Of a stretch of 26,744 nt of DNA, positions 1 to 8,477 are shown in pieces (the stretch's first letter is position 1; each line of letters opens with the position of its first letter). Position numbers and translations under genes: made by a program. Under the pieces are notes generated by a model that saw only the letters and a list, made by a program, of their open reading frames with translations, made no database searches and was not told the DNA's origin. This stretch comes from Nitrospirota bacterium (lineage in GTDB: Bacteria > Nitrospirota > Thermodesulfovibrionia > Thermodesulfovibrionales > SM23-35): NCBI GenBank assembly GCA_016212245.1, contig JACRGU010000063.1, positions 1-26,744 of the forward strand. The letters run 5' to 3'.

Positions 1-98
1 CCTCCCCCCTATAATAAAATCCCCCCCTCCTTTGTCCTCCCCCGCTTGTGGGGGGAGGCTATGGGGGGGGCGAGGGGGAGGGCAGGGGTGGGGGGGAG
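1..98. repeat. C-rich/G-rich palindromic repeat inside holB
   Basis: C-rich left arm (about 21-43) and G-rich right arm (about 49-97) around GCTTGT. It is translated in frame as Gly/Trp/Arg-rich sequence directly before the delta' zinc knuckle, where the family normally has a short loop between the first cysteine and CxxC. It resembles the other C/G-rich palindromes in this window (481-531, 10544-10600, 19034-19082) but is not the same sequence. The left boundary is cut by the window edge. Confidence 0.7.
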
Positions 99-943
99 AC
101 TGTTGTGATGAATGTTCTTCCTGCAGAAAAATCGCTGCTGGAGTTCACCCTGACGTTTTACTTATTTCACCTGAAGGAGGGCAGATCAGGATAGAAGAAA
201 TTCGAGCGATTGATAATACACTTTCTTTCAAACCATTTGAGGGCAGGAAGAAGGTTGTAATTGTAGATGAAGCCGATAATATGAATCCATATGCAGCAAA
301 TGCATTTCTTAAGACCCTCGAGGAACCTCCAGAAGACAGCCTGATAATCCTTATATCATCAAGCCCTGACCGTCTGCCTGACACAATAAAGTCTCGTTGT
401 TCAAGAGTTAATTTCACACCGCTTCCTTCTGAGGCATGCGAAAAAGTCATAAAAACAGTCATCAGTCATCAGTCAGGAGTCCCCCCCACCCAACCCTCCC
501 CCTCGAGGGGGGAGGGTGAGGGAGGGGGTGGAACTCTTGACTCTCGACTCTCGACTCTCGTCAGGCTTTCAATGGGAAGACCAGGTCTTGCAATTTCAGG
601 AGACCTCATTGAAGAAAGGGCATGGTTTATGAAACTGCTTAAAAGTATGCTGAAGGCAGAAAAAGACGGCTGGACATCAAAAGAAGATATGGGAAAATGG
701 TTAAACCTTGCATTTAACCTCCTCAGAGATATGGCAATAATGAAAATAACTAATGACGAGACGAAACTTATAAATATCGACCTCGCAGAGGATATAAAGA
801 AGTTAAGCAATTCGATGAATTTAAAGGTTATAATAGAAAATTATCAAAAATTAAATGCTGTAAGGAGATACCTCAATTTCAATCTAAACAGGTCTCTTAC
901 ATGGAACTACATAGGCTCTATTTTGAGGAAAAGGGAGGGGTGA
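2..943 (+). CDS. holB: DNA polymerase III delta' subunit, 5'-truncated by window edge
   Basis: Clamp-loader subunit delta', part of the DnaX complex that loads the sliding clamp. The frame is open to the left edge, so the N-terminus with its P-loop-like region lies outside. Seen: a zinc-knuckle piece CCDECSSC followed by the family segment AGVHPDVLLI, then VVIVDEADNMN (Walker B-like), ANAFLKTLEEPPE and the SRC motif (KSRCSRVNF). These are delta' hallmarks. Two repeats interrupt the frame without stops: a G-rich stretch just before the knuckle (1-98) and a composite array plus palindrome (456-561) that adds about 35 residues between the AAA+ core and the C-terminal helical domain. The TTG at 32 lies inside the repeat and is unlikely to be the true start. 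The gene is followed 10 bp later by ricT, a pairing common in bacteria. Confidence 0.88.
   Translation, partial: LPPIIKSPPPLSSPACGGRLWGGRGGGQGWGGDCCDECSSCRKIAAGVHPDVLLISPEGGQIRIEEIRAIDNTLSFKPFEGRKKVVIVDEADNMNPYAANAFLKTLEEPPEDSLIILISSSPDRLPDTIKSRCSRVNFTPLPSEACEKVIKTVISHQSGVPPTQPSPSRGEGEGGGGTLDSRLSTLVRLSMGRPGLAISGDLIEERAWFMKLLKSMLKAEKDGWTSKEDMGKWLNLAFNLLRDMAIMKITNDETKLINIDLAEDIKKLSNSMNLKVIIENYQKLNAVRRYLNFNLNRSLTWNYIGSILRKREG
456..561. repeat. Composite repeat (tandem array + palindrome + tandem array) in holB
   Basis: Three parts are visible. First, 7-nt units of the type CAGTCAT/CAGTCAG at 456-477, ending in GTCAGGAGTC. Second, a palindrome at 481-531 with CTCCCCCTCGAGGGGGGAG at its centre. 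Third, 7-nt units GACTCTC at about 534-560. The whole is read through in frame and encodes PPTQPSPSRGEGEGGG. A nearly identical palindrome preceded by GTCAGGAGTC lies in cobD at 19020-19082. Confidence 0.88.
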
Positions 944-953
944 GGTAAATAAC

Positions 954-1808
954 ATGCCAGAGGTAATCGGGATACGTTTCAAACCCTGCGGGAAGATATA
1001 TGACTTTGAGATAAACGACATAGAGGTCAATAAGGGCGACCCTGTAGTCGTGGAGTCTGAGCTTGGCCTCAGCATAGGTAATGCCATCTCAGAACGATAT
1101 GAAGTAGAAAACCCGGAAAAAGAGTTAAAGAAAATAATTCGCAAGGCAACAAACGAAGACCTGCATCAGAAGCAGGAAAACGAGAAGCTTGAAACAGAAG
1201 CAAGGGATTACTGTCTTGAGAGGATAATGGCAAGAGGGCTGCCGATGAAGCTTATATACACAGAGGTAACCCTCGATAGAAAACGGATAATCTTTTATTT
1301 TACTGCAGAGGGGAGGATTGATTTCAGGGAACTCGTCAAAGACCTTGCCGCAAAATTCAAGACAAGGATAGAGATGAGACAGATAGGTGTAAGGGACGAG
1401 GCAAAGATATTAGGTGGCATCGGAATATGCGGGAGAGAGCTATGTTGCAAAAAATTCCTTACATCATTCGAACCCATCTCTATCAAGATGGCAAAGAGAC
1501 AGGAACTCGTCCTGAACACAAGCAAGCTATCCGGGGTATGTGGGAGACTTATGTGCTGTTTAGGCTATGAGTATGATGAAACATCTCTGGAAGATGCTAT
1601 CCTGACAGAAGAAACTCCTGTATCTATCTCAGAGGATGCAGAAGTGGATCTTGAAATTGTTGCAGATGAGCCAGAAATTGTCGCCACGGCCTCGCAGCCT
1701 TCAGAACATAAAAACAGTACATCCCCTGAAAGACATGGGTATGGAGAAAAATGTAAGAAGTTCCCGAGACACAAGAGAAGGCGCAAAAGAAGGTTCCGCA
1801 AAAAGTGA
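954..1808 (+). CDS. ricT: PSP1-domain protein RicT (YaaT) family
   Basis: 284 residues. The PSP1 domain covers roughly residues 1-220 and carries two cysteine clusters, CGRELCC (about 158-165) and CGRLMCC (about 196-202). In Bacillus RicT the matching cysteines take part in binding Fe-S clusters of the RicAFT complex, which affects RNase Y-dependent mRNA processing. Whether this organism has partner proteins cannot be seen here. The C-terminus is strongly basic (repeated Lys/Arg over the last 20 residues), which suggests nucleic-acid contact. It starts 10 bp after holB and its stop overlaps the metG start by 4 bp, so translation is probably coupled. Assignment rests on the cysteine motifs and the holB-ricT-metG order. 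Confidence 0.88.
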   Translation: MPEVIGIRFKPCGKIYDFEINDIEVNKGDPVVVESELGLSIGNAISERYEVENPEKELKKIIRKATNEDLHQKQENEKLETEARDYCLERIMARGLPMKLIYTEVTLDRKRIIFYFTAEGRIDFRELVKDLAAKFKTRIEMRQIGVRDEAKILGGIGICGRELCCKKFLTSFEPISIKMAKRQELVLNTSKLSGVCGRLMCCLGYEYDETSLEDAILTEETPVSISEDAEVDLEIVADEPEIVATASQPSEHKNSTSPERHGYGEKCKKFPRHKRRRKRRFRKK

Positions 1809-3361
1809 GAGGTAAGTTCTACATTACCACGCCGATATATTATGTAAATGACACCCCACATATAGGCCATGCCTATACAACAATTGCTGCTGATATCCTG
1901 GCGAGATATAACAGATTAAGAGGCAGAGAGGTATTTTTTTTAACAGGTACAGACGAGCACGGCCAGAAGGTTGAAAAGGCAGCAGAGGAAAAAGGCCAGA
2001 CACCAAAAAAACATGCTGACCTGATGGTGAAAAATTTCAGGGACCTCTGGTTGAAACTCAATATTACAAACGATGCATTCATACGCACTACAGATACAGA
2101 ACATATAAAGACTGTACAGGAGATACTACAGAGGTTATGGGATAAGGGTGAGATAGAAAAAAAGGCTTATTCGGGATGGTACTGTATACCTGATGAACGC
2201 TTCTGGACGGAGAAAGAAGTCATAGATGGCAACTGTCCTGAGTGCAGTAGACCGGTTGAACATATAGAGGAAGAAAATTATTTCTTCCTTATGTCCAGAT
2301 ATCAGGAACGACTTATTAGATACATAGAAGATAATCCTTCTTATATTCTACCCGAGACACGAAAAAATGAAGTCCTGGGGTTCTTAAAAAATAATAAACT
2401 CGGAGACCTCTGCATATCGAGGCCAAAACAAAGGCTTTCATGGGGCATACCACTACCATTTGATGAGAATTTCGTCACATATGTCTGGTTTGATGCACTT
2501 GTAAATTACTATTCAGCAACAAGGTATCTCGTCACTCAAGAGGATTGGTGGCCTGCAACCCATCATCTCGTCGGGAAAGACATCCTCACAACACATGCTG
2601 TCTACTGGTCAATCATGCTTATGTCGCTTGGATTATCTCTTCCAGAAAATATCTTTGCTCACGGTTGGTGGACAGTTAATGGCAAGAAGATGTCAAAGTC
2701 TCTCGGCAATGTGGTTGACCCGAATGAGATAGTGAATAAATACGGGACTGACGCCTTCAGGTATTTTCTTTTCAGAGAGGTCACCTTTGGCCTTGATGGA
2801 GACTTTTCTGAGCAAGCAGTGATAAAGCGTATCAACACTGACCTTGCAAATGACCTCGGAAATCTGCTGAGCAGGACACTTACAATGATTGAAAAATATT
2901 TTGAAGGGATAATCCCTACCCCTCCTCCTTATGATGTGAACGGGCCTGTTGATGTAATAAGGGAGCTTCAGCTTAAAAATTTTGTAGAAAATATCTATGC
3001 AGATTTTGATCTCTATATGGAAAAACTTTCTTTCGGAGATGCCCTTGATAAACTGTGGAACACCATTGATGATGCCAATAGATTAATCGAAGACGAAGCT
3101 CCATGGAACCTGTGGAAGACAAATAATATTGAGAAACTCTCAGGTGTGCTTTATACACTTGCTGAGGCACTGAGAATTATTGCAGTTTATGTCTATCCCT
3201 TTATGCCTGATGCCGCACAAGAAATCTGGCAGCAACTCGGGATTGATGAAAAAATCGGCAGTACGATGAACATCGTATGGGGCGGGCTGAAGGCAGGTCA
3301 GAAGATCAGAAAAGGGACTCACCTGTTTCCGAGAATAAAAATAGGAAAAAGGATGACATAG
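1805..3361 (+). CDS. metG: Methionine--tRNA ligase
   Basis: Class I aminoacyl-tRNA synthetase charging tRNA-Met, 518 residues. Signature motifs are clear: PHIGHAYTT near residue 17 (HIGH) and KKMSKSLGN near residue 294 (KMSKS). The zinc-knuckle insert near residues 125-150 reads YCIPDE then NCPECSRP, so only three of the four usual cysteines are present and one position is Asp. The protein ends at the core domain and lacks the C-terminal EMAPII-like tRNA-binding domain found in longer MetRS; many bacterial MetRS are like this. The start is GTG in an ATGA-type 4 bp overlap (GTGA) with the ricT stop, and the N-terminus GKFYITTPIYYVN matches the family start. Confidence 0.96.
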   Translation: MRGKFYITTPIYYVNDTPHIGHAYTTIAADILARYNRLRGREVFFLTGTDEHGQKVEKAAEEKGQTPKKHADLMVKNFRDLWLKLNITNDAFIRTTDTEHIKTVQEILQRLWDKGEIEKKAYSGWYCIPDERFWTEKEVIDGNCPECSRPVEHIEEENYFFLMSRYQERLIRYIEDNPSYILPETRKNEVLGFLKNNKLGDLCISRPKQRLSWGIPLPFDENFVTYVWFDALVNYYSATRYLVTQEDWWPATHHLVGKDILTTHAVYWSIMLMSLGLSLPENIFAHGWWTVNGKKMSKSLGNVVDPNEIVNKYGTDAFRYFLFREVTFGLDGDFSEQAVIKRINTDLANDLGNLLSRTLTMIEKYFEGIIPTPPPYDVNGPVDVIRELQLKNFVENIYADFDLYMEKLSFGDALDKLWNTIDDANRLIEDEAPWNLWKTNNIEKLSGVLYTLAEALRIIAVYVYPFMPDAAQEIWQQLGIDEKIGSTMNIVWGGLKAGQKIRKGTHLFPRIKIGKRMT

Positions 3362-3405
3362 ATGCTAAAATCTCTTCACTACTGAAATGAATTCAGCACA
3401 GGCTT

Positions 3406-4095
3406 ATGGCGTACCAGAGTATAAAAAACTGGCCTGAAGGGGAAAGGCCCAGAGAAAGGCTACTGAAACACGGTGCCTACAATCTATCAGAGGCCCAGCT
3501 CCTTGCAATAATACTGCGTACAGGAGGAGGTGGTAAAAGCGCTATTGATCTTGCAATTGAGATATTAAGCACATTCGGAGACCTGAAGAAAATCGAAAAT
3601 GCATCACTCTCAGAATTTACATCTTTCAAGGGTATGGGGAAGGCAAAGGTTGCACAGCTAAAGGCTGCCTTTGAACTTGGCAGAAGATTGCTTAAAGAAC
3701 CATACGAAAAAGGACCCGTTTTTTCCTCAGGACGTGATGTATATTCTTACTATTATCCGAGGTTCAAGAACCTTAAAAAAGAGGTTTTCTACTGTGCAAT
3801 GCTTGATGTCAAAAACAGGATATTCAGAGAAAACAAGATCTCTGAAGGGACATTAACCTCATCCCTCATACATCCCAGGGAGGCATTCAGGGATGCGATA
3901 AAAGAGTCTGCGGCATCAGTTATCTTTGTCCACAACCATCCGAGTGGAGATCCCACTCCGAGCCACGAAGACATACTGATAACAGAACGTCTTGTCAGTG
4001 CTGGTGAGACAATCGGGATAAGGGTTCTTGACCATGTAATAATCGGCGACGGAAAACATACGAGCATGATGGAAAAAGGATATATTAAAAAATAG
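3406..4095 (+). CDS. radC: RadC family JAMM/MPN domain protein
   Basis: 229 residues, the normal RadC length. An N-terminal helix-hairpin-helix-like region (SFKGMGKAKVAQLKAAFELGR) is followed by a JAMM domain with the metal motif HNHPSGDPTPSHED at about residues 176-189. An upstream Glu (REAFRDAIKESA) fits the JAMM catalytic set. RadC was named for DNA repair, but that role is disputed and its true function is not settled. It lies 44 bp after metG and 12 bp before purH on the same strand. The ATG at 3406 gives the standard N-terminus (SIKNWPEGERPRERLL). Confidence 0.93.
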   Translation: MAYQSIKNWPEGERPRERLLKHGAYNLSEAQLLAIILRTGGGGKSAIDLAIEILSTFGDLKKIENASLSEFTSFKGMGKAKVAQLKAAFELGRRLLKEPYEKGPVFSSGRDVYSYYYPRFKNLKKEVFYCAMLDVKNRIFRENKISEGTLTSSLIHPREAFRDAIKESAASVIFVHNHPSGDPTPSHEDILITERLVSAGETIGIRVLDHVIIGDGKHTSMMEKGYIKK

Positions 4096-4107
4096 GAGGA
4101 GGATTAG

Positions 4108-5658
4108 ATGTCAAAGATTAAGAGAGCACTTATAAGCGTTTCTAACAAGAAAGGCATAGTTGACTTTGCAAAGGCACTCAACTCAATGGGTATCGAGATA
4201 CTCTCGACAGGTGGAACAGCAAAAACCTTGAGAGATTCAGGTATTCCTGTCAGGGATGTATCAGAATATACTGGTTTCCCTGAGATGCTTGATGGCAGGC
4301 TTAAGACATTGCATCCCAAGATTCATGGAGGCCTTCTTTCAAGGAGGAATAACCCGAAGGACATGGAGGATATAAAGAAGCACGGAATAGATACAATAGA
4401 TTTGGTGGTCGTGAACCTCTATCCCTTTGAGGAAACAATCTCAAGGCCGGGGGTCACTTTTGCAGAGGCGATAGAGAACATTGATATAGGTGGTCCTGCA
4501 ATGCTTCGTTCAGCCTCAAAGAATTTTCAGGATGTTGCTGTCATAGTTGATCCTTCAGACTATGAGAAGATTGTTGATGAGATGAATAGCTTAAACGGTG
4601 ACCTGAGTTACAGGACAAGGGTAGAACTTGCAAAAAAGGTCTTCAGGCACACCTCAAAGTACGACATAATCATTGCGGATTATTTTACAGAAATTACAGG
4701 AGAAGAAAAGACCCTGCCCGAAACACTTACCATGACATTTGATAGGGTATCGCTTCTTAGATATGGAGAAAACCCTCATCAGAAGGCTGCTTTTTATAAA
4801 GAAAGGACTGAGGGCCTCTCTTTATTTAATAATGCAAAGATTCTACAGGGTAAAGAGATGTCTTTTAATAACTACCTTGATGCCCATTCTGCGCTCATGC
4901 TGGTTCTGGAGTTTGATAAGACCGCATGTGCAATAATCAAGCACAACAATCCATGCGGTGTAGCTCTTGGAGATACTGCTGCAGATGCATATATGAAAGC
5001 TGTAAAAACAGACCCTGTCTCTGCGTTTGGCGGTGTAATAGCATTTAACAGAGCGGTTGATGATGAGGCTGCTAGGGAAATAACAAATCTCTTTGTCGAG
5101 GTTGTCATAGCTCCAGTTTATTCAGATGGTGCACTCAGTACATTTTCCAAAAAGCCTAACATCAGACTTTTAGAAATGCCTGATATGTCTAAATCAATCA
5201 AAGGATGGGACATGAAGAAAGTCACAGGAGGACTTCTACTTCAGGAATTGGATACAAAGAAAGTAGATATATTGTCTCTTAAGGCTGTAACAAAGAGGCA
5301 GCCAACCCCAGAGGAATTGGAGGGTTTATCTTTTGCCTGGAAGGTCTGTAAGCATGTGAAATCAAATGCCATTGTCTATGCATTTAAGGACAGGACAGTG
5401 GGTATAGGCATCGGGCAGACGAGTAGGGTATATTCAGCAAAGATAGGAGCGATGAACGCACCCAAACCATTACAAGGTTCTGTTGTTGCCTCTGATGGAT
5501 TCTTCCCGTTCAGGGATGGCATTGATGTTCTCCATGAGGTTGGTGTTACCGCAATCGTCCAGCCAGGTGGTGCCATTCATGACAACGAGGTAATTGCGGC
5601 AGCAGATGAGTATAATATGGCGATGCTGATAACAGGTGTGAGACATTTCAGACACTGA
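4108..5658 (+). CDS. purH: Bifunctional AICAR transformylase / IMP cyclohydrolase
   Basis: Catalyses the last two steps of purine synthesis, AICAR to FAICAR to IMP. 516 residues, full length. The N-terminal MGS-like cyclohydrolase domain starts RALISVSNKKGIVDFAK and contains ILSTGGTAKTLRD and LHPKIHGGLL. The transformylase domain has the catalytic KHNNPCGVAL motif near residue 278 and ends FPFRDGIDVLHEVGVTAIVQPGG...GVRHFRH, the typical C-terminus. A strong Shine-Dalgarno (GGAGGAGG) precedes the ATG. purD follows after 8 bp, so the two are almost certainly co-transcribed. No repeat insertions are seen in this gene. Confidence 0.97.
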   Translation: MSKIKRALISVSNKKGIVDFAKALNSMGIEILSTGGTAKTLRDSGIPVRDVSEYTGFPEMLDGRLKTLHPKIHGGLLSRRNNPKDMEDIKKHGIDTIDLVVVNLYPFEETISRPGVTFAEAIENIDIGGPAMLRSASKNFQDVAVIVDPSDYEKIVDEMNSLNGDLSYRTRVELAKKVFRHTSKYDIIIADYFTEITGEEKTLPETLTMTFDRVSLLRYGENPHQKAAFYKERTEGLSLFNNAKILQGKEMSFNNYLDAHSALMLVLEFDKTACAIIKHNNPCGVALGDTAADAYMKAVKTDPVSAFGGVIAFNRAVDDEAAREITNLFVEVVIAPVYSDGALSTFSKKPNIRLLEMPDMSKSIKGWDMKKVTGGLLLQELDTKKVDILSLKAVTKRQPTPEELEGLSFAWKVCKHVKSNAIVYAFKDRTVGIGIGQTSRVYSAKIGAMNAPKPLQGSVVASDGFFPFRDGIDVLHEVGVTAIVQPGGAIHDNEVIAAADEYNMAMLITGVRHFRH

Positions 5659-5666
5659 GATAAACC

Positions 5667-6941
5667 ATGAAGGTTCTTGTTATTGGCGGAGGCGGGAGAG
5701 AACATGCAATTGTGTGGAAGCTCTCCCAGAGCCGTTCTGTTGATAGGATTTACTGCTGTCCTGGAAATGCTGGTATTGCTGAACTTGCAGAGTGCATAGA
5801 TGTAAATACAAACGACTTTGAATCGCTTCTTGATTTTGTAAAATACGAATGGATTGACCTTACGATTGTTGGCCCTGAAGGGCCTCTTTCAAGAGGCATT
5901 GTTGATGCATTCGAAAAAGAAGGCAGAAGGATTCTCGGTCCTAATAGAACTGCCTCACAGCTCGAATCGAGTAAGGTCTTTGCAAAAGACCTTATGAGGT
6001 TGCATGGAATCCCTACAGCAGAATATAAGGTCTTTACCTCGTATCTTCATGCAGAGGAGTATATCAGGTTAAAAGGTGCTCCGATAGTAATAAAGGCAGA
6101 CGGGCTTGCTGCTGGGAAAGGCGTATTTGTGGCTTCTACAGTTGATGAGGCGATCAATGCCCTGAGGCTTATAATGAAAGACAGGGTCTTTGGTGATGCA
6201 GGTAATCGGGTAGTAGTTGAGGAGTGTCTTAAGGGTGAAGAGGCATCTTTCATGGCGTTTGTTGATGGAAAGATTATTGTGCCCATGGTGAGCTCGCAGG
6301 ATCATAAACGCATATTTGATGGCGATACAGGGCCAAATACAGGAGGTATGGGTGCATATAGCCCGGCACCTCTCATTACAAAGGAACTCGAAACTGTTGT
6401 AATGGAAAAGATAATGCGACCTGCACTGAAGGCATTAAATTCAGAGGGCATAAAATACAAGGGCATTCTCTATGCAGGCCTGATGGTTGACAGGGGTAAG
6501 CCTTATGTCCTTGAATTCAACTGTCGTTTTGGAGACCCTGAAACACAGCCCGTGCTTTCGAGACTCAAAACAGATTTAATGGATATCGCTTTAGCTATTA
6601 CAGACAAAAAACTATCTGATATAAATATAGAGTGGAGGCAAGAGGCATCAGTATGTGTTGTGGTCTCTTCAAAGGGCTACCCTGACAAATACGAGAAGGG
6701 TGTTGTTATAAGTGGGCTCGAAAAAGCAAAAGCAATGAAGGATGTAGTCGTATTCCATGCAGGCACAGCATTTAACAATGATAATATTATTACCTCGGGT
6801 GGCAGGGTCCTCGGCGTCACAGCTATCGGGTCTGACATAAAAGACGCAAGGGCAAAGGCATATGAGGCAGTAGAAAAGATATATTTTGACGGGATGCACT
6901 ACAGGAAGGACATTGCGGATAGGGCACTTAAAAAACAGTGA
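5667..6941 (+). CDS. purD: Phosphoribosylamine--glycine ligase (GAR synthetase)
   Basis: Second step of de novo purine synthesis: PRA, glycine and ATP to GAR. 424 residues, standard length. N-terminal GGGGREHAIVWKL, the ATP-grasp segment IKADGLAAGKGV (about residues 142-153), GPNTGGMGAYSPAP, and the metal/ATP motif LEFNCRFGDPETQ are all present. The gene lies 8 bp after purH and is free of repeats. The 131 bp after its stop before purE contain tandem repeats and no clear terminator, so purE may be read from the same transcript. Confidence 0.97.
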   Translation: MKVLVIGGGGREHAIVWKLSQSRSVDRIYCCPGNAGIAELAECIDVNTNDFESLLDFVKYEWIDLTIVGPEGPLSRGIVDAFEKEGRRILGPNRTASQLESSKVFAKDLMRLHGIPTAEYKVFTSYLHAEEYIRLKGAPIVIKADGLAAGKGVFVASTVDEAINALRLIMKDRVFGDAGNRVVVEECLKGEEASFMAFVDGKIIVPMVSSQDHKRIFDGDTGPNTGGMGAYSPAPLITKELETVVMEKIMRPALKALNSEGIKYKGILYAGLMVDRGKPYVLEFNCRFGDPETQPVLSRLKTDLMDIALAITDKKLSDINIEWRQEASVCVVVSSKGYPDKYEKGVVISGLEKAKAMKDVVVFHAGTAFNNDNIITSGGRVLGVTAIGSDIKDARAKAYEAVEKIYFDGMHYRKDIADRALKKQ

Positions 6942-6956
6942 CGGCTATTAAGTTGA

Positions 6957-7062
6957 CACAGTTTCTTGGGTTTCTTGGGTTTTAATAACTCAATGAACCG
7001 TGTAAACTCAATAAACTCAATAACTATAATGGAACTCGTTACTTGTCACTTGTTACTTAATA
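6957..7062. repeat. Intergenic tandem arrays between purD and purE
   Basis: Two copies of a 9-nt TTTCTTGGG unit at the left, then AACTCAAT-type units (AACTCAATGAACC, AAACTCAATAAACTCAATAACT), then GTTACTTGTCACTTGTTACTT just before the purE ribosome-binding site. The units are of the same style as those inside the B12 genes. TTGGGTT and AACTCAA can form a short imperfect hairpin. No convincing promoter or terminator was recognised in the interval. Confidence 0.7.
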
Positions 7063-7072
7063 AGGAGAAGAT

Positions 7073-7567
7073 ATGAAACCAAAGGTTCTGATAGTGATGG
7101 GAAGTGATTCTGACCTGTCTATTATGAAAGAGGCAGGGGAGATTTTAAAAGAGTTTGATATACCATTCGAGATGACCATTGCCTCTGCTCACAGGACACC
7201 AGAGCACGCCATGCGACTTGCATCAGAGGCTGAGAAAAAAGGTATTGATGTAATTATTGCAGGTGCTGGTATGGCAGCCCATCTCGCCGGGTTACTCGCA
7301 TCGCATACAACCATCCCGGTAATAGGAGTACCAATAGATTCATCATCCCTTAAGGGACTCGACTCACTTCTCTCAATAGTTCAGATGCCGCCTGGGGTGC
7401 CGGTTGCAACAATGGCAATAGGCAAAGCAGGTGCAAAGAATGCTGCAATCCTTTCAGCCCAGATTATTGGCAGGAAAAATCCAGAGGTTGCAAAAAAGCT
7501 AAAAGACTACAAAAAGAAGTTGGCTGAAGAAGTTGAGAAAAAGGCAAAGGCACTGAAAAGACAGTAA
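7073..7567 (+). CDS. purE: N5-carboxyaminoimidazole ribonucleotide mutase (class I PurE)
   Basis: 164 residues. MGSDSDLSIMKEA at the N-terminus, SAHRTPEHA at about residues 39-47 and GAGMAAHLAGLLASHT are the PurE signature blocks. Size and motifs fit class I PurE, which converts N5-CAIR to CAIR and needs PurK; no purK lies in the window. The C-terminal 25 residues are very Lys-rich (KKLKDYKKKLAEEVEKKAKALK), probably an extra helix. A good Shine-Dalgarno (AAGGAGAAG) precedes the ATG. The TAA stop shares one base with the ATG of the following DUF89 gene, which implies translational coupling. Confidence 0.95.
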   Translation: MKPKVLIVMGSDSDLSIMKEAGEILKEFDIPFEMTIASAHRTPEHAMRLASEAEKKGIDVIIAGAGMAAHLAGLLASHTTIPVIGVPIDSSSLKGLDSLLSIVQMPPGVPVATMAIGKAGAKNAAILSAQIIGRKNPEVAKKLKDYKKKLAEEVEKKAKALKRQ

Positions 7568-8442
7568 TGAAGGTACATATTGACTGCTTTCCATGTTTCC
7601 TGAAACAGTCCATTATTGCCCTCAGGCTCGGGACGCAAGATGAATCAGTACAGGAAAGGATTTTAAAAAGTATCCTGTCAGAGATTAATATAGTAGATAC
7701 CTCAAAACCCCCTGCCTACGCAACAACCTTCATACACAGAAAAATCCGTCACCTCCTCGGAAAAGACCCATTCAAAAATATAAAGTCAGAATACAACCAG
7801 ATTGCCCTGAAGTTGTATCCTGAATTAAAGAATATGATTGAGGAAAGTCCTGACCCATTATGGACAGCCTCAAGGCTTGCGATTGCAGGGAATGTAATAG
7901 ATTTCGGGATATTTACCCCGCACCAAAATTCTGGTGCGGGGGTTACCTCGGTGGACATTGAAGGAACGATCGAGAAGGCAATTTACAACCCATTAGCTGT
8001 GGATGACTACATCTTATTCAGGGATGACGTCGCTATCTCAGACGAAATCCTCTATTTGACTGATAATGCAGGGGAAATCGTATTTGACAGGCTACTTATA
8101 GAAACCCTGATCTCTCTCGGCAAAAAAGTAAAGGCAGCAGTAAAGGGCTCTCCAGTAATCAATGACTCCACCATGGAGGACGCCCGAGAATCCGGCCTTA
8201 CAGAGGTATGTGAAGTAATTGACAATAGTTCGGATATTGTAGGCACAATCCTTGAGTGGACGTCCCCCGAATTCCAAGAAGCATTTAAGAATGCCCAACT
8301 TGTGATAAGCAAAGGACAGGGTAACTTCGAGACACTCATTGAGACTGGGAAGAAAATATTCTTCCTCTTTCAGTCTAAATGTGATGTGGTCTCTAAAGAA
8401 CTTGGCCTTTCAACTGGCTCGATGCTTCTAAAGAAATCCTGA
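7567..8442 (+). CDS. DUF89 / ARMT1-like damage-control phosphatase family protein
   Basis: 291 residues. The start MKVHIDCFPCFLKQ carries the N-terminal CxxC seen in prokaryotic DUF89 proteins. The core contains AGNVIDFG, LTDNAGEIVFDRLLI (acidic metal-site motif), VKGSPVINDSTMEDA and ISKGQGNFETL, the expected order for the family. DUF89 proteins are metal-dependent phosphatases proposed to remove damaged phosphometabolites; the substrate here is unknown. Its 1 bp overlap with purE suggests co-expression with purine synthesis. About ten residues (FTPHQNSGAG) are inserted between AIAGNVIDFG and DIEGTIEKA and are encoded by a perfect GC palindrome (7915-7943), which looks like a later insertion. 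Confidence 0.88.
   Translation: MKVHIDCFPCFLKQSIIALRLGTQDESVQERILKSILSEINIVDTSKPPAYATTFIHRKIRHLLGKDPFKNIKSEYNQIALKLYPELKNMIEESPDPLWTASRLAIAGNVIDFGIFTPHQNSGAGVTSVDIEGTIEKAIYNPLAVDDYILFRDDVAISDEILYLTDNAGEIVFDRLLIETLISLGKKVKAAVKGSPVINDSTMEDARESGLTEVCEVIDNSSDIVGTILEWTSPEFQEAFKNAQLVISKGQGNFETLIETGKKIFFLFQSKCDVVSKELGLSTGSMLLKKS
7915..7943. repeat. In-frame GC palindrome within DUF89 gene
   Basis: CCCCGCACCA and TGGTGCGGGG form a 10-bp perfect inverted repeat around AAATTC. The start and end match the nested hairpin CCCCGCA/TGCGGGG at 14477-14497 in the cobT-cobS spacer, so both may belong to one small repeat family. It is read through in frame between two conserved DUF89 blocks. Confidence 0.8.
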
Positions 8443-8477
8443 CTTTGCTGGCTGGATAAAAATCTATGCAGGAAACC

